From: Fasciolopsis buskii
Lineage: Eukaryota; Platyhelminthes; Trematoda; Plagiorchiida; Fasciolidae
NCBI GenBank assembly: GCA_008360955.1
Contig: LUCM01002370.1
Coordinates: 179,870 to 243,869, forward strand
Direction of reading: 5' to 3'
DNA length: 64,000 nt
Position 1 is the first letter of the stretch, and each line of letters opens with the position of its first letter. The notes below the pieces were generated by a model that worked only from the letters and a program-made list of their open reading frames with translations, was not told the origin of the DNA and ran no database searches. This document shows positions 1 through 11,679 of this stretch, one piece after another. A program made the translations under genes and the position numbers.

Positions 1-1354
1 GATATTCACTCTTTATATAAACGTGTAACTCTGGGTAAAGGCAGCGGTCAGTGAGGCTTGCCTTGCTGTTTAACACTGAACGATGCTGCTGCTGATGAAG
101 GTTTAAGGTGAGCACTATTTGAGATTTATGTTGTATTGGTTCCCCCGGGGATCGCTGAATCATTCCACTGGAAGCAGGCTTAAAGACGGCTACAATATCC
201 TCTGCACAACAGAATATTTTGATTTGAATAGACGATTTCACCAATAAACAGTTTTCGCTGGCTTTTTGAGTGTGGATTTTTGGCGAATAGTTTGTGCATC
301 TTGCCGGTTACAGTTTTGCAACTTCAAGGTCCACTCAGACATGAAATCACAGACACCTAAATTAGTACGATGACTGGCATAAATAGCGTGCCATGTTTTG
401 TCTACCTTTTTACTAGTTCGTATCTGTCCTCAGTCGCAGGTAAGGTTTGTTGAAATGTTACTACTAACTTGGATACTGGTCCAAATTGATGATGTGGTTT
501 CCGACCATGTTGTCCTAGTTGTAGCTACATCCATCGGTTTCGTGTTCAAGTATTATTCATTTGTATTGGCTTCACTTCGCATGTCTCTTAGTTTCACTAT
601 GTGGTAGTGTTCAGAAACTAGGACACTATTAGCCTGTGTAATGAGTTAGATATCTGAACTTGGACGAGTTCATTTCGACATATTTGCCGTTGATACAATC
701 TGTGCGGTTGCTACCTCCAGATTTATTGTCGCCCATAAAGATTTATTTAATACACTACCTTTTCTTAAGTCTCAACTGCTTGTTTAACTATTCCGCTTTA
801 TTAATGACCAACCAACAATTTCGTCGTCAGTTCTTTATCCGCCGCCGCGGGACGCGATCGTAGTTTCTCATATTGTTTAGTTTTTTGGTAGCCTGCGTAC
901 ATGCGATCACCGCCATCGCCGTTGTCACCATACATTGTAAACATGTATTTCCTATTTTGTCTGGTCTATAGTAGCTTTTTAGTAATTCACTTGTTATCGT
1001 TGACATGCTCTTAATCGTATGGTACTTGACAGAGGTTTACACGAAGGGATAACAATTGGAATCAATATCTTCAGTGCATGGTTAGTGAGTGTTCAGGCCG
1101 AACTTGGGACTATTTTCGACCAATGCGGATTGTTGATGGCGCCTGCTGCGGAATATCTGTGTTTGTTGCAACGACAAGACCGTTTATATTTGTTCTCTGG
1201 AATTAATCGCCAGCGGCCTGTATTGCCCTGGCTTATCACAACGTCATGTTTCGACCTCCATTGATTGTACTTCTCTATATATTTAACTAATTGATTAATC
1301 ACAAGGATAACATCAGTTCACTTGAATTTCCTGCCGTTTCTATGAACACTTGAG
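1..1354 (+). other. Probable last intron (or further upstream sequence) of the SCP2-domain gene
   Basis: This stretch lies immediately 5' of the SCP2 exon and ends in a usable acceptor. Possible donors are AAG|GTGAGC near 108 and GCAG|GTAAGG near 432, but the short open frames before them do not resemble the first half of an SCP2 domain. I see nothing else that can be named. Confidence 0.35.
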
Positions 1355-1611
1355 GATCACAACCTGGGGTATGGTTCATTGATTTGAAATCGAACAAGGG
1401 CGTAGTTGGCCGTGCCACAGGTGACCGCGCGGATCCGATGAAATTCGATTGTCGTTTCAACCTGTCTAGTGAAGATTTTGGGAAGCTGTTCTACGGACAA
1501 GTGTCCCCAAGCAAAGCTTTCCTTACGGGTGATTTGGAAATTGCCGGTGATGTGTTCTTAGCCATGAAATTAGAAAAATTGCTGAAAGATATAAACAAAA
1601 AGCGGAAATAA
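1355..1611 (+). CDS. Terminal exon of an SCP2 sterol-binding domain protein (HSDL2-like or SCP2/SCPx-like)
   Basis: The frame runs from an AG acceptor at 1353-1354 to a TAA stop at 1609-1611. It encodes the second half of an SCP2 domain. It opens with GVWFIDLKS, the conserved W-x-x-D-L-K strand, continues with SSEDFGKLFYGQVSPSKAF (the D-F...G...P..AF block) and GDLEIAGD, and closes with the helix AMKLEKLL and a lysine-rich tail. SCP2 domains bind sterols, fatty acids and acyl-CoAs in a hydrophobic tunnel and are usually peroxisomal. The AMKLEKL ending is close to hydroxysteroid dehydrogenase-like protein 2 (HSDL2), but stand-alone SCP2 or SCPx cannot be excluded because the upstream domain is not visible. 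The last residues (NKKRK) are not a classical SKL/AKL peroxisomal signal. The exon starts in phase 1. I found no convincing upstream exon in 1-1354 and no nearby AATAAA. Confidence 0.88.
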
Positions 1612-2075
1612 TTTGTGGTAACAGATCATTTTGAATTTAACTACTACTTTTTTCTTCCTTTTCATCAGTATGCTTCTCGGGGCTTTTCGTTAATATTTCC
1701 TTTCGTTATCACTCTGTTATTCTGTCATAGTAACCATTATTTCCACCGGTATATTCGCACTCAAGTCTTATGGAAACCACTGTTTATGAATTACATTTTC
1801 AATGATCAAGTCACTGCTTCTATTGGCAAGCTGTATCATCATCTGTGGTTCATTGATGAGCGCTCATTCATCTACAACGCCGATTCTTAACCGGGATAGG
1901 AAGTCTTCATCAAACTTGCTAACCGTTTGGAATAATTTCGTGTTCTGTTTTTCTCCCCTGCGGTCTCGAATTTCAAGTGGGCTCACTTTCGCAGGCTTTT
2001 TTTACGAGTGCTCTTTGTGTTGGTCTGGATAATTTACGCAGTCCCTCAGATGGCATACCAGACGACATTTCTTAC
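1612..2075. other. 3' flank of the SCP2 gene, no further gene seen
   Basis: AT-rich sequence containing the probable 3' UTR of the SCP2-domain gene. Several T-rich runs give spurious open frames. No polyadenylation hexamer of the AATAAA type was noticed close to the stop. Confidence 0.35.
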
Positions 2076-2107
2076 TGTAAATAGGAATCGCGCGTAGTTT
2101 ATTGGTG
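2076..2107 (-). CDS. Candidate 32-nt micro-exon following 2283-2389
   Basis: The segment is flanked on the minus strand by the acceptor GATCTGTAG and the donor ACA|GTAAGA. Joined to the exon at 2283-2389 it keeps the frame and adds SPINYARFLFT. Trematodes are known to use micro-exons, which makes such a short unit credible, but two short consensus matches can occur by chance. Confidence 0.18.
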
Positions 2108-2282
2108 CTACAGATCAGTCGATTGTCGTAAACCAATTTCGGCATCGGTTAGGGTGAAATTTCCGGGAATCTGAGGCTTCCTGGACTGACCTACACCTTC
2201 TGGCTCTGAAAGCTAGTCACCGCAAGAAGTGATCTTAAATTCATTTTACCCATGTAGTTACAGTTTTCTTAGAGGTACTTAC

Positions 2283-2389
2283 AGTACAATGGTGTTTCAA
2301 ATGTTATCCTCAGAGTGGTTTCAGTGACGGAGCCCGCACAGATATTCTGGTAATTTCCACCCCTAATATTGCTAACCCTAACTTCAGCG
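2283..2389 (-). CDS. Candidate internal exon, unknown secreted-like protein
   Basis: A 107-nt open segment on the minus strand is bounded by a good acceptor (GTGCATTCAG|C) and a near-consensus donor (T|GTAAGTACC). In the open frame it encodes 35 residues, AEVRVSNIRGGNYQ then NICAGSVTETTLRITFETPLY. The alternating polar/hydrophobic residues and single cysteine suggest a beta-rich extracellular segment, but I cannot assign a family. The exon begins with one base completing a codon and ends with one base of the next. A 32-nt downstream segment (2076-2107) fits that phase. Both splice sites match consensus, which makes this one of the stronger short-exon predictions here. Confidence 0.38.
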
Positions 2390-2430
2390 CTGAATGCACA
2401 CATCAACATGTTACTCATGAGTAGGCTAAT

Positions 2431-2696
2431 CTAAATCAGAAACTGGGTACAGTGTTCCATCTCAGTGTACAGCTTTTCACGCAAATTTTTCCGAAAATAT
2501 CTTTTACATTCACCAGAAAGGACAACCAAACCGCGGCCACTTGGTTCATTTTTCTTTAAATCATGTACGACTTCGCATGCATCATCTGTCACACACAGAT
2601 CGACCCCTCGATAACATTGAATTACGTCGTCGTTGCGGGTGTTAGTTTTGTGAAGTCTCGGTTTCGGTTTATAGGTGTTGTCGTAGTATTTCACAC
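2431..2696 (-). CDS. Candidate exon, cysteine-containing hydrophilic protein, unknown
   Basis: Minus-strand frame that follows an AG acceptor (at 2697-2698) and stays open to a TAG at 2431. The product has about 88 residues, is hydrophilic and has at least five cysteines, with a segment CYRGVDLCVTDDAC and a basic stretch ECKRYFRKNLREK. I do not recognise the family. A second minus-strand exon with better splice signals lies just downstream (2283-2389), so the two may belong to one gene converging on the SCP2 gene. The donor of this exon is unclear; only weak GT sites (for example AGCT|GTACAC) are present. Chance is a real alternative. Confidence 0.28.
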
Positions 2697-3327
2697 CTAT
2701 ATTAGGCCACAGATCTGAGGGCCTAGAGGTACCACCGTATTCGAATGAATTAAAGCTGAGCGGTGATTGTGTTCATCGTGGTAACCGCCGAATTTCGACA
2801 ATGTCCTAATGCACGGTCTCAAAATGATGATTGATGAGTAAGGCAGTGAAACCAAGAATTAGACAATAAACCGATAACCCATTTATTTGAGTGAAATTTT
2901 GTAGTTGTTGGAGTTAATACATAAAATTTGGCAAAATGGATAAATGCGATATATTTTACGTTCTTATTGTACAAACGGTGATACTGTTCATTCGATAAAA
3001 TATATCCTGTTGACGAGTCGAAGTTCACCAGTTATCGCTATTATAATCACGGTCGTTCAGTTGTTCCGCTGCTTGTCACATGAATTCGTGGAACACCAAG
3101 CCAACAGTCCGTTGACGAGCGTTGCGAGTATTGCATGCTTTCCCTCGAATTGTCGTTTGTCGATCAAGCAATTGCACGGCTATATTTCTTGTCGGATGGC
3201 TGTTTCACCCTCTGCAGAGTAACTACAGTAGCACCTGACCGTACAAGGAAAAGTACGTGGTTGGAGGAAAGTGCAGAAATCCTGCTGGCAGCTTTCCCGA
3301 GACAGAAATGCGTCCCACTGATGTTGG

Positions 3328-3331
3328 AAAA
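3328..3331 (-). terminator. Pol III terminator of tRNA-Gln
   Basis: Four consecutive T residues on the minus strand begin six bases past the discriminator base of the tRNA-Gln gene. This is the usual minimal RNA polymerase III stop signal. Confidence 0.6.
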
Positions 3332-3336
3332 CGCGC

Positions 3337-3408
3337 AGGTCCCACCGAGATTCGAACTCGGGTTGCTGGATTCAAAGTCCAGAGTGATAACCGCTACACC
3401 ATGGGACC
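3337..3408 (-). tRNA. tRNA-Gln (anticodon TTG)
   Basis: Read on the minus strand, the 72 bases fold as a full cloverleaf. The acceptor arms GGTCCCA and TGGGACC pair perfectly over 7 bp. The D-arm/A box reads TGGTGTAGCGG. The anticodon stem-loop is TCTGGACTTTGAATCCAGC with loop CTTTGAA and anticodon TTG. The T arm/B box contains GAGTTCGAATCTC, and the discriminator base is T, as in animal tRNA-Gln. No intron is present. A run of four T on the minus strand (plus 3328-3331) a few bases beyond the 3' end is a suitable RNA polymerase III terminator. Transcription would be driven by the internal A and B boxes. All arms are intact, so I take it as functional rather than a SINE head. Confidence 0.93.
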
Positions 3409-3700
3409 GACGGTGAACGCTGTCAACTTCCAGGGTGAACGTTATTTTTGAAGACTGCCCGAAGAGTCCGCTCCATCAGGAAGAAATTAGCTGTCGTTCT
3501 AGAATCTCCTTTGGAAAGCTGGGCAAAGGTTGGCAACCCTCGTGAAAGACACGAGTTGTCTGCCCATTACCTGTTCTCTACACAAGTCTTTGTCACCAGT
3601 ATTGCCAAGCGTAGTATTCTGAGAAGTGTTTCCTTTCGTTTGGTAGTAAAACATTCAGATTTACGTAGGAAATTAATGATGATATCACCACTGGAGCGGG

Positions 3701-3728
3701 AGGGTTTGGTATCTAAACACCAAACCCT
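3701..3728. repeat. Perfect 10-bp inverted repeat with 8-nt loop
   Basis: The arms AGGGTTTGGT (3701-3710) and ACCAAACCCT (3719-3728) are exact reverse complements separated by ATCTAAAC. The hairpin lies about 300 bp from the tRNA-Gln gene. No run of T follows it, so nothing supports a terminator role, and I do not see a transposon end around it. Confidence 0.6.
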
Positions 3729-4529
3729 GTGAGGAAGACCTATAAGGTACATGATCATTGCTAGGTGCGGTATTTGCCGTAAGTTCTCCCGTGTAAATAA
3801 AGTTGGAACTGTGCTAGGTGGACCACTACTACAATAGGATTATGAAAGAAAGATGAATTTACAGCAGCAAAAAATGTTCATGTACCTCCACAAACTACCA
3901 ACGTTACCATTTTCCTTCTTTGTGGTCTCCCTAAGGAAAGTAAGCCAGACTTATCACAAACCTATACTCTACATGGGAATCCATTGTATCTAAGTTGATC
4001 ATTGCTGTCAGGCTGTGATCAATAGGGCTTCCGCATATTCATTCTAGCATATGCTGAAAGCAGTACTGGCTATAAATGGACGGAAACGCCTCAGCTCACC
4101 TAATTGATCGAGGAACAGATTTTGAGACGGACTTTGGTATTAAAAATGATCAAATAGCTCTGATTATAACACAACGATAAAACCTTGTGGTTTCGTTTGG
4201 TAAGTTCAGAAAAAATACCTTTTATACATCCCTCATTTTAGCTTTCCTCTGGTTGCGAATCCAACAGATGAAATCAAAATGGAATCACTCCTGATTCATG
4301 TTTACACATAGAGTGCTTGAAACACTATTAACATCGTCCTGTCTTTCTTCCATTCTTATGTGGGCGAGCAAATCATGATATATATATATAATATATATAT
4401 ATCTATAGTTGAACACTACCATGATACCACTACAAAGGAAAAACAAAATCTAATTGTCGACGCGATAACAAGTTGTTTTTTGTCTTTTCGCCGTTCACCT
4501 TTTGTGGTTTTTTTTACGGCTTTCGAATA
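3729..4529. other. No gene seen; short AT microsatellite at about 4378-4404
   Basis: Non-coding by inspection. It contains an interrupted (TA)n tract and otherwise unremarkable AT-rich sequence between the tRNA region and the RTE-like fragment. Confidence 0.4.
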
Positions 4530-5390
4530 CTGAAAACAGGTCAAATAGCATCCATAAAATTTACTTTGGTTCTGAACCACGGCTCTCGGTGTCACCAACC
4601 AACAGCAATCCTCGTCTCTTGTGTCCCAACCAGACTGGAAGCATCAACCAACAGCAAAACTGAAGCTAACTTCTTCATACCTCTAGGCCACGTCACAGTC
4701 TGACAACCGCATCGCCTCTTCCAGCCTGATCCAGCACCTAGAAAAAGAATACGAAAAAGTGAAGTGTAGGCAGGCATGCGCAATACGTGTCGAAGCCACC
4801 AATGGTGATGTAGAGCTATTACCTCAGTTAGAGGACGACTGTCTGCACCCAACATACGAGGGCGCACTTAATCGTTATTCACTCGATGTTCTCATCAGAC
4901 TCAATCGATGCTCCGGAAACATCGGCGGTCGAATACAGAAAGACCCCGAGCATCCTCAACGCGAAGGGATTAAGTTCCGCAACCGTTAAGGAGAGCGATA
5001 CAAATTGTGATATTGTATACCCTTCATTTGAAGTAAAGCCGGCTAACCTGGCGACCCCACAAGTGTCGCAGGTTCCCGAAAGCTGCTCTGTTTTTCACAA
5101 TTTGTGGTATGACCTCCTCCCCAGCACCTCCGCCAGGTGTGATCAAACTCCCCAGGTACTTAATGCCATTGATTATCTCCAACCGATCACAACAGTGGGT
5201 GAATTCAGTTACAGGCATTTGCCAGTCTTGAAGAAGCTCACTGCACTTTAAGGGTGCAAGGCACATAGTGTGTTGGAACAGCTCGAGCGCTAAGCGGAGT
5301 CTTGAATGCGAGTTTTTTGGATGCAACACACATCGATGACTGGGGTCTTCAGTGTGCGAGATGAACACGCCTGTTGTCCTATACACATCA
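4530..5390 (-). mobile_element. RTE-like non-LTR retrotransposon, C-terminal reverse transcriptase part, decayed
   Basis: The minus-strand frames give, in order, the 3' part of an RTE-type ORF. First come LAPLKCSELLQDWQ and the IKYLGSLITPGGGAGEE block, then RAAFGNLRHLW (frame 5386-5024). Next, in another frame with several stops, come SLRVEDARGLSVFDRRC and RMLGADSRPL. Last is WWLRHVLRMP with GWKRRCGCQTVTWPRGMKKL (frame 4867-4592). This order (YLGS, YGCETW-like, LGHVLRM, GWKK.RGGQT.TW..MK.LT) is the signature after the catalytic palm in RTE-like elements common in trematodes. The catalytic palm and endonuclease are absent, and a frameshift near 5020 and internal stops show that the copy is dead. 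The element's 3' end should lie near 4530. Confidence 0.85.
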
Positions 5391-6060
5391 GCGGTTACAC
5401 ATTGGATATGGTCACATTTGAATGGTAGGCTAAAGGAGTAAGTCAGAGAAAGGGATCAGAAATTCTCGTGATACTACCGCTAGTCTCGCCGTCTGCGGGT
5501 CACGATGAATGTGATAAATTTGGGTAGGAAGAGTCATCAGGGAAAGAAAAGTGGTTTCGTGAGAAAAATAAGAGTACAACACATACATCGGATGATCAGT
5601 CATGCTCATGATTGCATGTTTTGCGGGTCCTTGTGTTAATCCGTCCCTCGGTGCATGGTGGACCTTGTTATTCAAAGATGCATTTGCAGCCTTTGCACAA
5701 CGAAGTCCGACCTGCACGGCGGCAGAGCCATTCCAGCCGATTTGGTAGCCTCTTCTCGAAATATCTTTCCGGATGAGTGGAGTGTGACAGAGTCCAATGG
5801 TCTTATTTCGTTGATTGGCTACACTCGTCATGTCATAGTGCCACTATCGGGCTCTGGTGATAATTTTTTTAGAGAGAACACTTGCCAGGCAAAACCTCTC
5901 CACGCCTTTGACACTGCCACTGCTTGGCCACGGCCGCTGTTTCGGTGAGCTTGGGCCTATTTCATTCACGCTTAACCACCTGGATGGTAGCCATTCCCTT
6001 ATCTGCAAATCAGGGGTGCGTTCAGCAGCATGCAGTTTTTGCGTATATATATATAACTAT
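5391..6060. other. ORF-rich unclassified stretch beside the RTE-like fragment
   Basis: Both strands carry unusually long open frames here (133 codons on minus, 5831-5430; 97 codons on plus, 5655-5948) and the base composition is less AT-rich than the surroundings. Neither translation shows a domain I recognise. It may be a further repeat, possibly with a tRNA-like segment on the minus strand near 5990-5960 (GTGGTTAAGCGTG), or a degenerate part of the neighbouring element. An AT microsatellite closes the stretch at 6044-6056. Confidence 0.3.
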
Positions 6061-6088
6061 TAAAGATTAGACGACGTACACTGAGTTA

Positions 6089-6120
6089 TGACGTTTATTT
6101 TGACGTTTATTTTGACGTTT
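6089..6120. repeat. 12-bp tandem repeat TGACGTTTATTT, about 2.7 copies
   Basis: Two perfect consecutive units and a partial third (TGACGTTT). Each unit carries the cAMP-response half-site core TGACG. No promoter or gene start can be placed next to it, so a regulatory role is only a possibility. Confidence 0.7.
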
Positions 6121-9100
6121 CGATCCAAACTAGGACACGTTGTCAAACGTGATTGGGTGATTGGTTGGGATCGCTAGTTCCGTTCGTTTTGGTGCGCTGT
6201 CCGTCTGTTTGTCCATCTATTCCGAATCGTGGGTCTTGTTAAGATGATGTAATGAACGAGTTACTCGATTGAAGGCTCTCGAGAATCAGTCGCCCCTCTT
6301 TTTTTACGTTTGCTTGGCTGTCCTAAGTTGGAGCAAAATGTCACATCGAAACTGAATTCCATATCTGCAGATGTGCCTGATTAGTGCGAATTACTGTTAA
6401 CCCCAAGCTGCGATAGATTTCGACAAGTTAGGAAACCCATATTCTAGTTAGCACCAAGATAATGAAAATTGGATTTTTGCGCATGATATAAACTAACAGT
6501 TAGCATATAAGCAGGTGAATTGTGGACATTGAACGGTATATTTCAGTTAAAAAGGTTTTAACGGTGCATTTATTCGCTGTTTAGAATGCTAGCATCCGCA
6601 TGGGGCATTGACAACCGAACCCACTGCCCTTACAGTGGCCTTATACTGTACTAAAGAATTTTACTGCCTGTAGTGCCCAAGAACAGATTGACCAAGGACG
6701 AGTTCGTGCGTCTTTTCTCATGTTTCCCCAAGACTGAGTAGGGTTTCACAGCAGTTCGGTCATAACGTTTATTGTCGATTTCAGTCGTCTTATGAATTTA
6801 AGCAGTAGCGTATTTACCTGATTTTAGAGAATACAGTTTCCGTGGGATTGCATTAGTCAAATTTGCACTGGTTGCCTTTGTGAATAGGTTTAGCGTAGAA
6901 GAAAGGAAATATTCTCATGTTGTAAGTTCCCTGTCATAGCCTTGATCAGTATCGTTCTGAAAATTGATTAGTGTGCGTAATGAAAATAAATGGTAGGACT
7001 AGCAAAATTGACAGAATGACCACTGGACGAAAAAAGATCGTGTGACCGTAGATAAGAGAGACTGGAGTGGTCGGTGATTACTCCGTCTGAAATCTCTTTG
7101 CCTGTCCTAGGGATAAGACAGGTCAGCTAAACCGAAAGCGAATGACGGCTGGTTGATGCATGGTTAAGTCATCGATAAGAGAACATAAACTGTCAAACGA
7201 TAGTGGCGGACGAAATGTTATGAATGCATTATAGAACAGATTGATATCAGGCATAGACTGAAACGGAGCGACATCCACATTACTAATTATTGTGCTACAG
7301 TAAGAAAAGAAATTGGGATGGTATTTAACCACCGTTCAATCGACACTGCTACTGAAGAGTAAAAACAGTGCTGGACTTGCCACTGATATAGGTAGCAACC
7401 CCATTGCTCATGTTGCTTTGAGCGTTGTCCTAACGAAAGCATTGAATGTTTTCAATGAGTGTCAGGTAATCCTCAATATTCTCTTTTGTCCAGGATTCTT
7501 GAATGCAAACTGCCCACGTGTTTGAGTTCAAAACATTGTTTAGGCATGACGTTTCCCAAATATAAACCTGATCTTGGTGGCAATCAAAGCTGAGACGGTC
7601 ATCTTGCTAGGTTTTGTGTGACTAAGGGTTGCCTGCCAGCCGCCCGTCTGGGTTTCTTGGACCAGGACGATTTCAAAAAAGTATACAACACGGTGGAGAT
7701 GTTACTGCAGATCCAATCTGTTTGAAAATTTCTTTCAAATATCGAATTCTTTGCCACATCTTGAGCATGCTTGAGTAACTCAGTGCTAGAAATTAGGCGA
7801 AATGTAGCGTAGCCAGTCTAGGGGCGCATGCAAAAAACAGCACACCGGCTAAAAAAAAGGATCCTTTTCTTTAGCACTGCAATAGGTCGCTCCCCCTTGC
7901 TTATAGAAATTTCAGCTTTGATTATCTGGAATTCAATGCTAACGACAAACATCCGATCACCAAGTGCGATGCAAACCTTCTGACTCACGTATGCGAGCAT
8001 GAATAATGGATCCAGACGTTCGTATTCAGATTCGCATATGCACTGTTGATGTGTCCGTTGATTATCTCGTTGTTTTTGGATGAGAGACACAAGAACTTAT
8101 CCCGTAGTTCGAGGGGAACTGTCGCAACGCACACTAGAAAAGCTCGTGCATGGTAATATTTAACAAATTACTCGTGTCATCCGTGCAGAATTCAGTTGGT
8201 AATTCAGTGAGTCTGAGGCGATGCAGTAGACACGGTACGGTTTCAAGTTATCTTATCCCTCAGTTCCCGACTTTTTTCCGATGGCTACTGAAGCACGTTT
8301 TCCCTGCCTCCTTATTTAATTTGAGCCTGATTAGAAGATTTGGACGGGTGCGCATTAAAATTTAGCTAACTCCAACTATTTCTAGCCTGTTTGGCATTCT
8401 GTTTGTGGTTTAATGACAAAGGCGACTTAAATCATGCCTCAAAGCAGGCTTCTTTCACGCTACCACCGAGATGGTTTTTGTTTGGGACAATCTGACTGTT
8501 TCTTGTTTCCGATAGCTGCGAACAAATTTCGGAAACTGCGTCGCCTCCCAGGTGTACGGCACAATAAAACAGAAGCAAGTAGTGGGATTGAAAGGCAAAG
8601 ATACCGTTTAGGATTTTCAGTCATCGATCTGAATACAACTGGTACTAAATACGGTTTAGTCCCCGATTCAGTACGAAATTGATTGGTGCTCGTCTTCTGG
8701 TGATCATTTTGGAAGAAACTCCATGGTCGTACCTCTACTTGCTTCTGACAGACGAAGTTTATTTATTTGCTTGTCAGTTGTGTGCGAAACTGTTTTGTGA
8801 AATGCTGGGAATGATGTGCATTGATGTTTCCCTAATAAAGGAAGTGTTACGTTCAAGGAAAAGTGAAGCGGTTTGAATTAGGAGTTTTTTCATCTGATCA
8901 TTTGTTTTGCTTGCAGTAATGATCTGCATTTTAAAAATTACTTCTCCAAATTAAGATGTTAAATCATGTGAAATTTTGGCTGGAAAATTCAAAATGGATT
9001 GTCCTTTCATCTCTATAATTTTTGCAATATTTTTGTCTATGTCTGAAATCTGTTATTTCCGAATGTAAGTGTAAGCCAACGTAACCAGCTAGTTTAATTA

Positions 9101-10444
9101 TCTGATGGCGTCTTTTTGCGGATTTCGAACACGAAATAATGCGGATAGGTAGTGAACTCCATGTATAAGTGGACCAACGTTGATAAAGTGCGTTATTTTC
9201 CTACCCTTAGGACCAATCGATGGGGATATGAAACCCGATGGTTGAACGTAAATTGGTAAGGACAAGAGGAAAGCACGTTATTCCGGGGTCGCATTGGGCG
9301 GCCAGATGTCTATGTTAATAAGGAAGTTAACACCTACTGTGGCAAAATTGCAATATCGCCAATTTGGTTGCCTGTGTTTAGTTAGAATACCTTTGAAAAT
9401 ATACTTTGATATGTCAGTTAGAATGACAATTCTTTTTCGCCAGCTCCGTCAGATCCGGTTTGCACTAATTCGTGGCAGACCGTTATAACCACTCTAAACA
9501 ATAGTGTTACCGCTGCAGCAATCTCACCGTTTTTCACCAATCTTCAACGTCAATACAAGTAAAAGGTTTTTCAGCATCACCTAGTGGTTATTCAGGGAAT
9601 GGGCGAAATGGCAATCCATAGTTTACTAAACTCTTATTTGCAGCAAGGAAGTCTTGAAGCAAAGCCATATTTGAAATGGCAGTGTGCATACAAAAATTAG
9701 GTTCAGAAATTGTCCACGAGACCATTCTTGTTTATTGACTTCCTCCCTTTGTGATCCCTACAGACTTAACGATGCGTAAACCGGACAGCTTACAACCTAT
9801 TGAGTGACAACCAACGGAGTACTGCATTGATTTCCTTTTACTCAACAGTTTTCATGACACGTAGGAATTGGAATGACGTAATTTGAAGCCATTACTCGCA
9901 GCAGTGCAAGAAGTCAGGGAAATTTAACGGTATTTGTAAATTTTGGGCGGCACTTTTCAACACTGAAGACCAATAGCAGTTGTCTGTTTTTTTTTCTGGA
10001 GATATTTTTCATTCGCCTATTTTTCGCCTGACAGCATTTAAACATAGGTCGTAAGGTTTTGCTTTTGGTGTTGGAATAGACGATTCTCTCGAAGACTGTC
10101 GTTTCTCAGGGTGCATTTCGGGGGAACATATCGATCGGGATGGGTTGTATTTGTCACAAAATGCCAGAGGATTTTGTTCATTCGGTTTTAGAAGCAATAG
10201 ACGTGCACTACTGCGCTCTGGGTTTGAAATAATAGTGAAATAAAAACTGCAGGATAATAATCACGAACAAATACGGAAAACCGTAAGCATTTTGAATGTA
10301 TGGACGAAATCGATTAAGGTGTTCACCCACGCAGAATACAGCCTGCAACATTGTCCGAGCCATTTTTCGAAAGTATGAGCGTTCGGAAACCGATAGCCCG
10401 TTCGCAACTACCATGTTCCTAAGTCGCATAGTGCGAGCGCTCAC
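6121..10444. other. Mostly non-coding; low-confidence exon-like segments only
   Basis: No recognisable protein or RNA. Exon-like pieces include a minus-strand segment around 8042-7990 ending in TAC|GTGAGTCAG with the peptide CICESEYERLDPLFM, and a plus-strand segment after 9638 preceded by TTATTTGCAG. Neither can be connected to a gene. Confidence 0.3.
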
Positions 10445-10494
10445 TTTGTAGAAATGCAAACCATACCTTCGCTGGGGACCGAGCAAGTTGATAA
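10445..10494 (-). CDS. Candidate 50-nt internal exon, unknown
   Basis: On the minus strand a pyrimidine-rich acceptor (tract ending TTCACTCTTCAG) precedes 50 bases that end in AAA|GTGAGC. The open frame reads INLLGPQRRYGLHFYK. The frame also continues past the donor for some 75 further codons to a stop at 10208, so the piece could instead be a longer terminal exon with a hydrophobic C-terminus (FPYLFVIIILQFLF). No family is recognised. Confidence 0.25.
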
Positions 10495-11679
10495 CTGAAG
10501 AGTGAATCTAGAGAGCGAGGTTGTAGATGAGATTCGGAGGTTGACTATAGTGGGTTTCGAAAACGTAGTATGCTTTTATTTTAGAAGTTAAAGAGTCCTA
10601 GCTATGAATGCCAATTACTCCATATGGGATAGAATACAAACCTCTGAGTTAGGTAGGTTAAAAGGTGTTCAGGTCCTCCAACCATGGCATGGTACAGTGC
10701 CATCGTAAAGAGTAAACTATCGCTCTGATAGATTTTCGGTACTCCACAAGGGAGAAAATAATTTTGCTAATTTCCTGAAAGGTTTCATAGCCATTTTGCC
10801 GCTTTTGAGGAAATAGAAGCAAAACACGAATCATTGTAGAGTAGTACAGCTCCAAACAGAAATCCTTCCATTGATCTTGGAGTGTTTTTCATTTTCGTAC
10901 CTGTAAGAAATATGTATACTACATTGGAATCCAAATGGTAATAGATTCATGAATGTATTTGATTTCGTACTAATGGCTGCAGATTTCCGTTACCTCTGAA
11001 GCCATCGATTCGACCTTCAGAATAAACTCACCCCGACCGAAGAGCTGCTGATCTGCTCTCAACACGTTTCTTCAGAATAATGAGGTTAGATCTCCATGTC
11101 TGATATGCAGAAAATAATGAAAACATTGTGGATCTTTCTCTCTCGTAATCTGTTCGAATTAGGATTTACGAGGTTTTTTTTAAACTCCCGGAAGAATACA
11201 CGCAAAATGCAAGCAGTGGAGATCAGACCCACCGTTTCCGCCTATCCTCTCACCTTCCTCCCACCCCCAAACATTTCTATCTCTTTTCTTCCTGGCATCC
11301 CGCAATGTACAAAACACTGTTCAGTTCACCTAAGCGGTCACCGCGGCTAAATTAGATTATTTCTGCCGATTTACACAAAAGGACGAGGACAACGAGAACT
11401 TTGTTCAGTCCGCGGAACAGGTCACGATCAAGAACTGACAATTCAGATGTGACCGTTATGGAAAGATAACCTTGGCGCTTTTATCGTAATTTGTCAACGG
11501 ACTAATTAGAGATTTGTTGGGAGCTGAGAATGCGGCAAAATATACCTGCTTTGACGTTATCTTTTCGTTATGATCAATAATTGAACATGATTGACAAATT
11601 CTGTCTTTCATCATAGTAATAAATAAAATGAACTGTACGCAGTATGACTAAAAACTCTAATCAGAGATGACTAGCGGTG
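10495..11679. other. No gene seen
   Basis: AT-rich sequence with chance open frames, one of them with a C-rich strand segment near 11240-11310. No splice-flanked frame or repeat stood out. Confidence 0.3.

Noticed and set aside
1019..1302. Overlapping open frames on both strands upstream of the SCP2 exon
   Set aside because: Neither resembles the first half of an SCP2 domain, and no splice pair supports them.
5430..5831. 133-codon minus-strand open frame
   Set aside because: Longest frame near the RTE-like fragment, but it shows no retroelement or other motif and has an equally open antisense frame. Kept only as an unclassified stretch.
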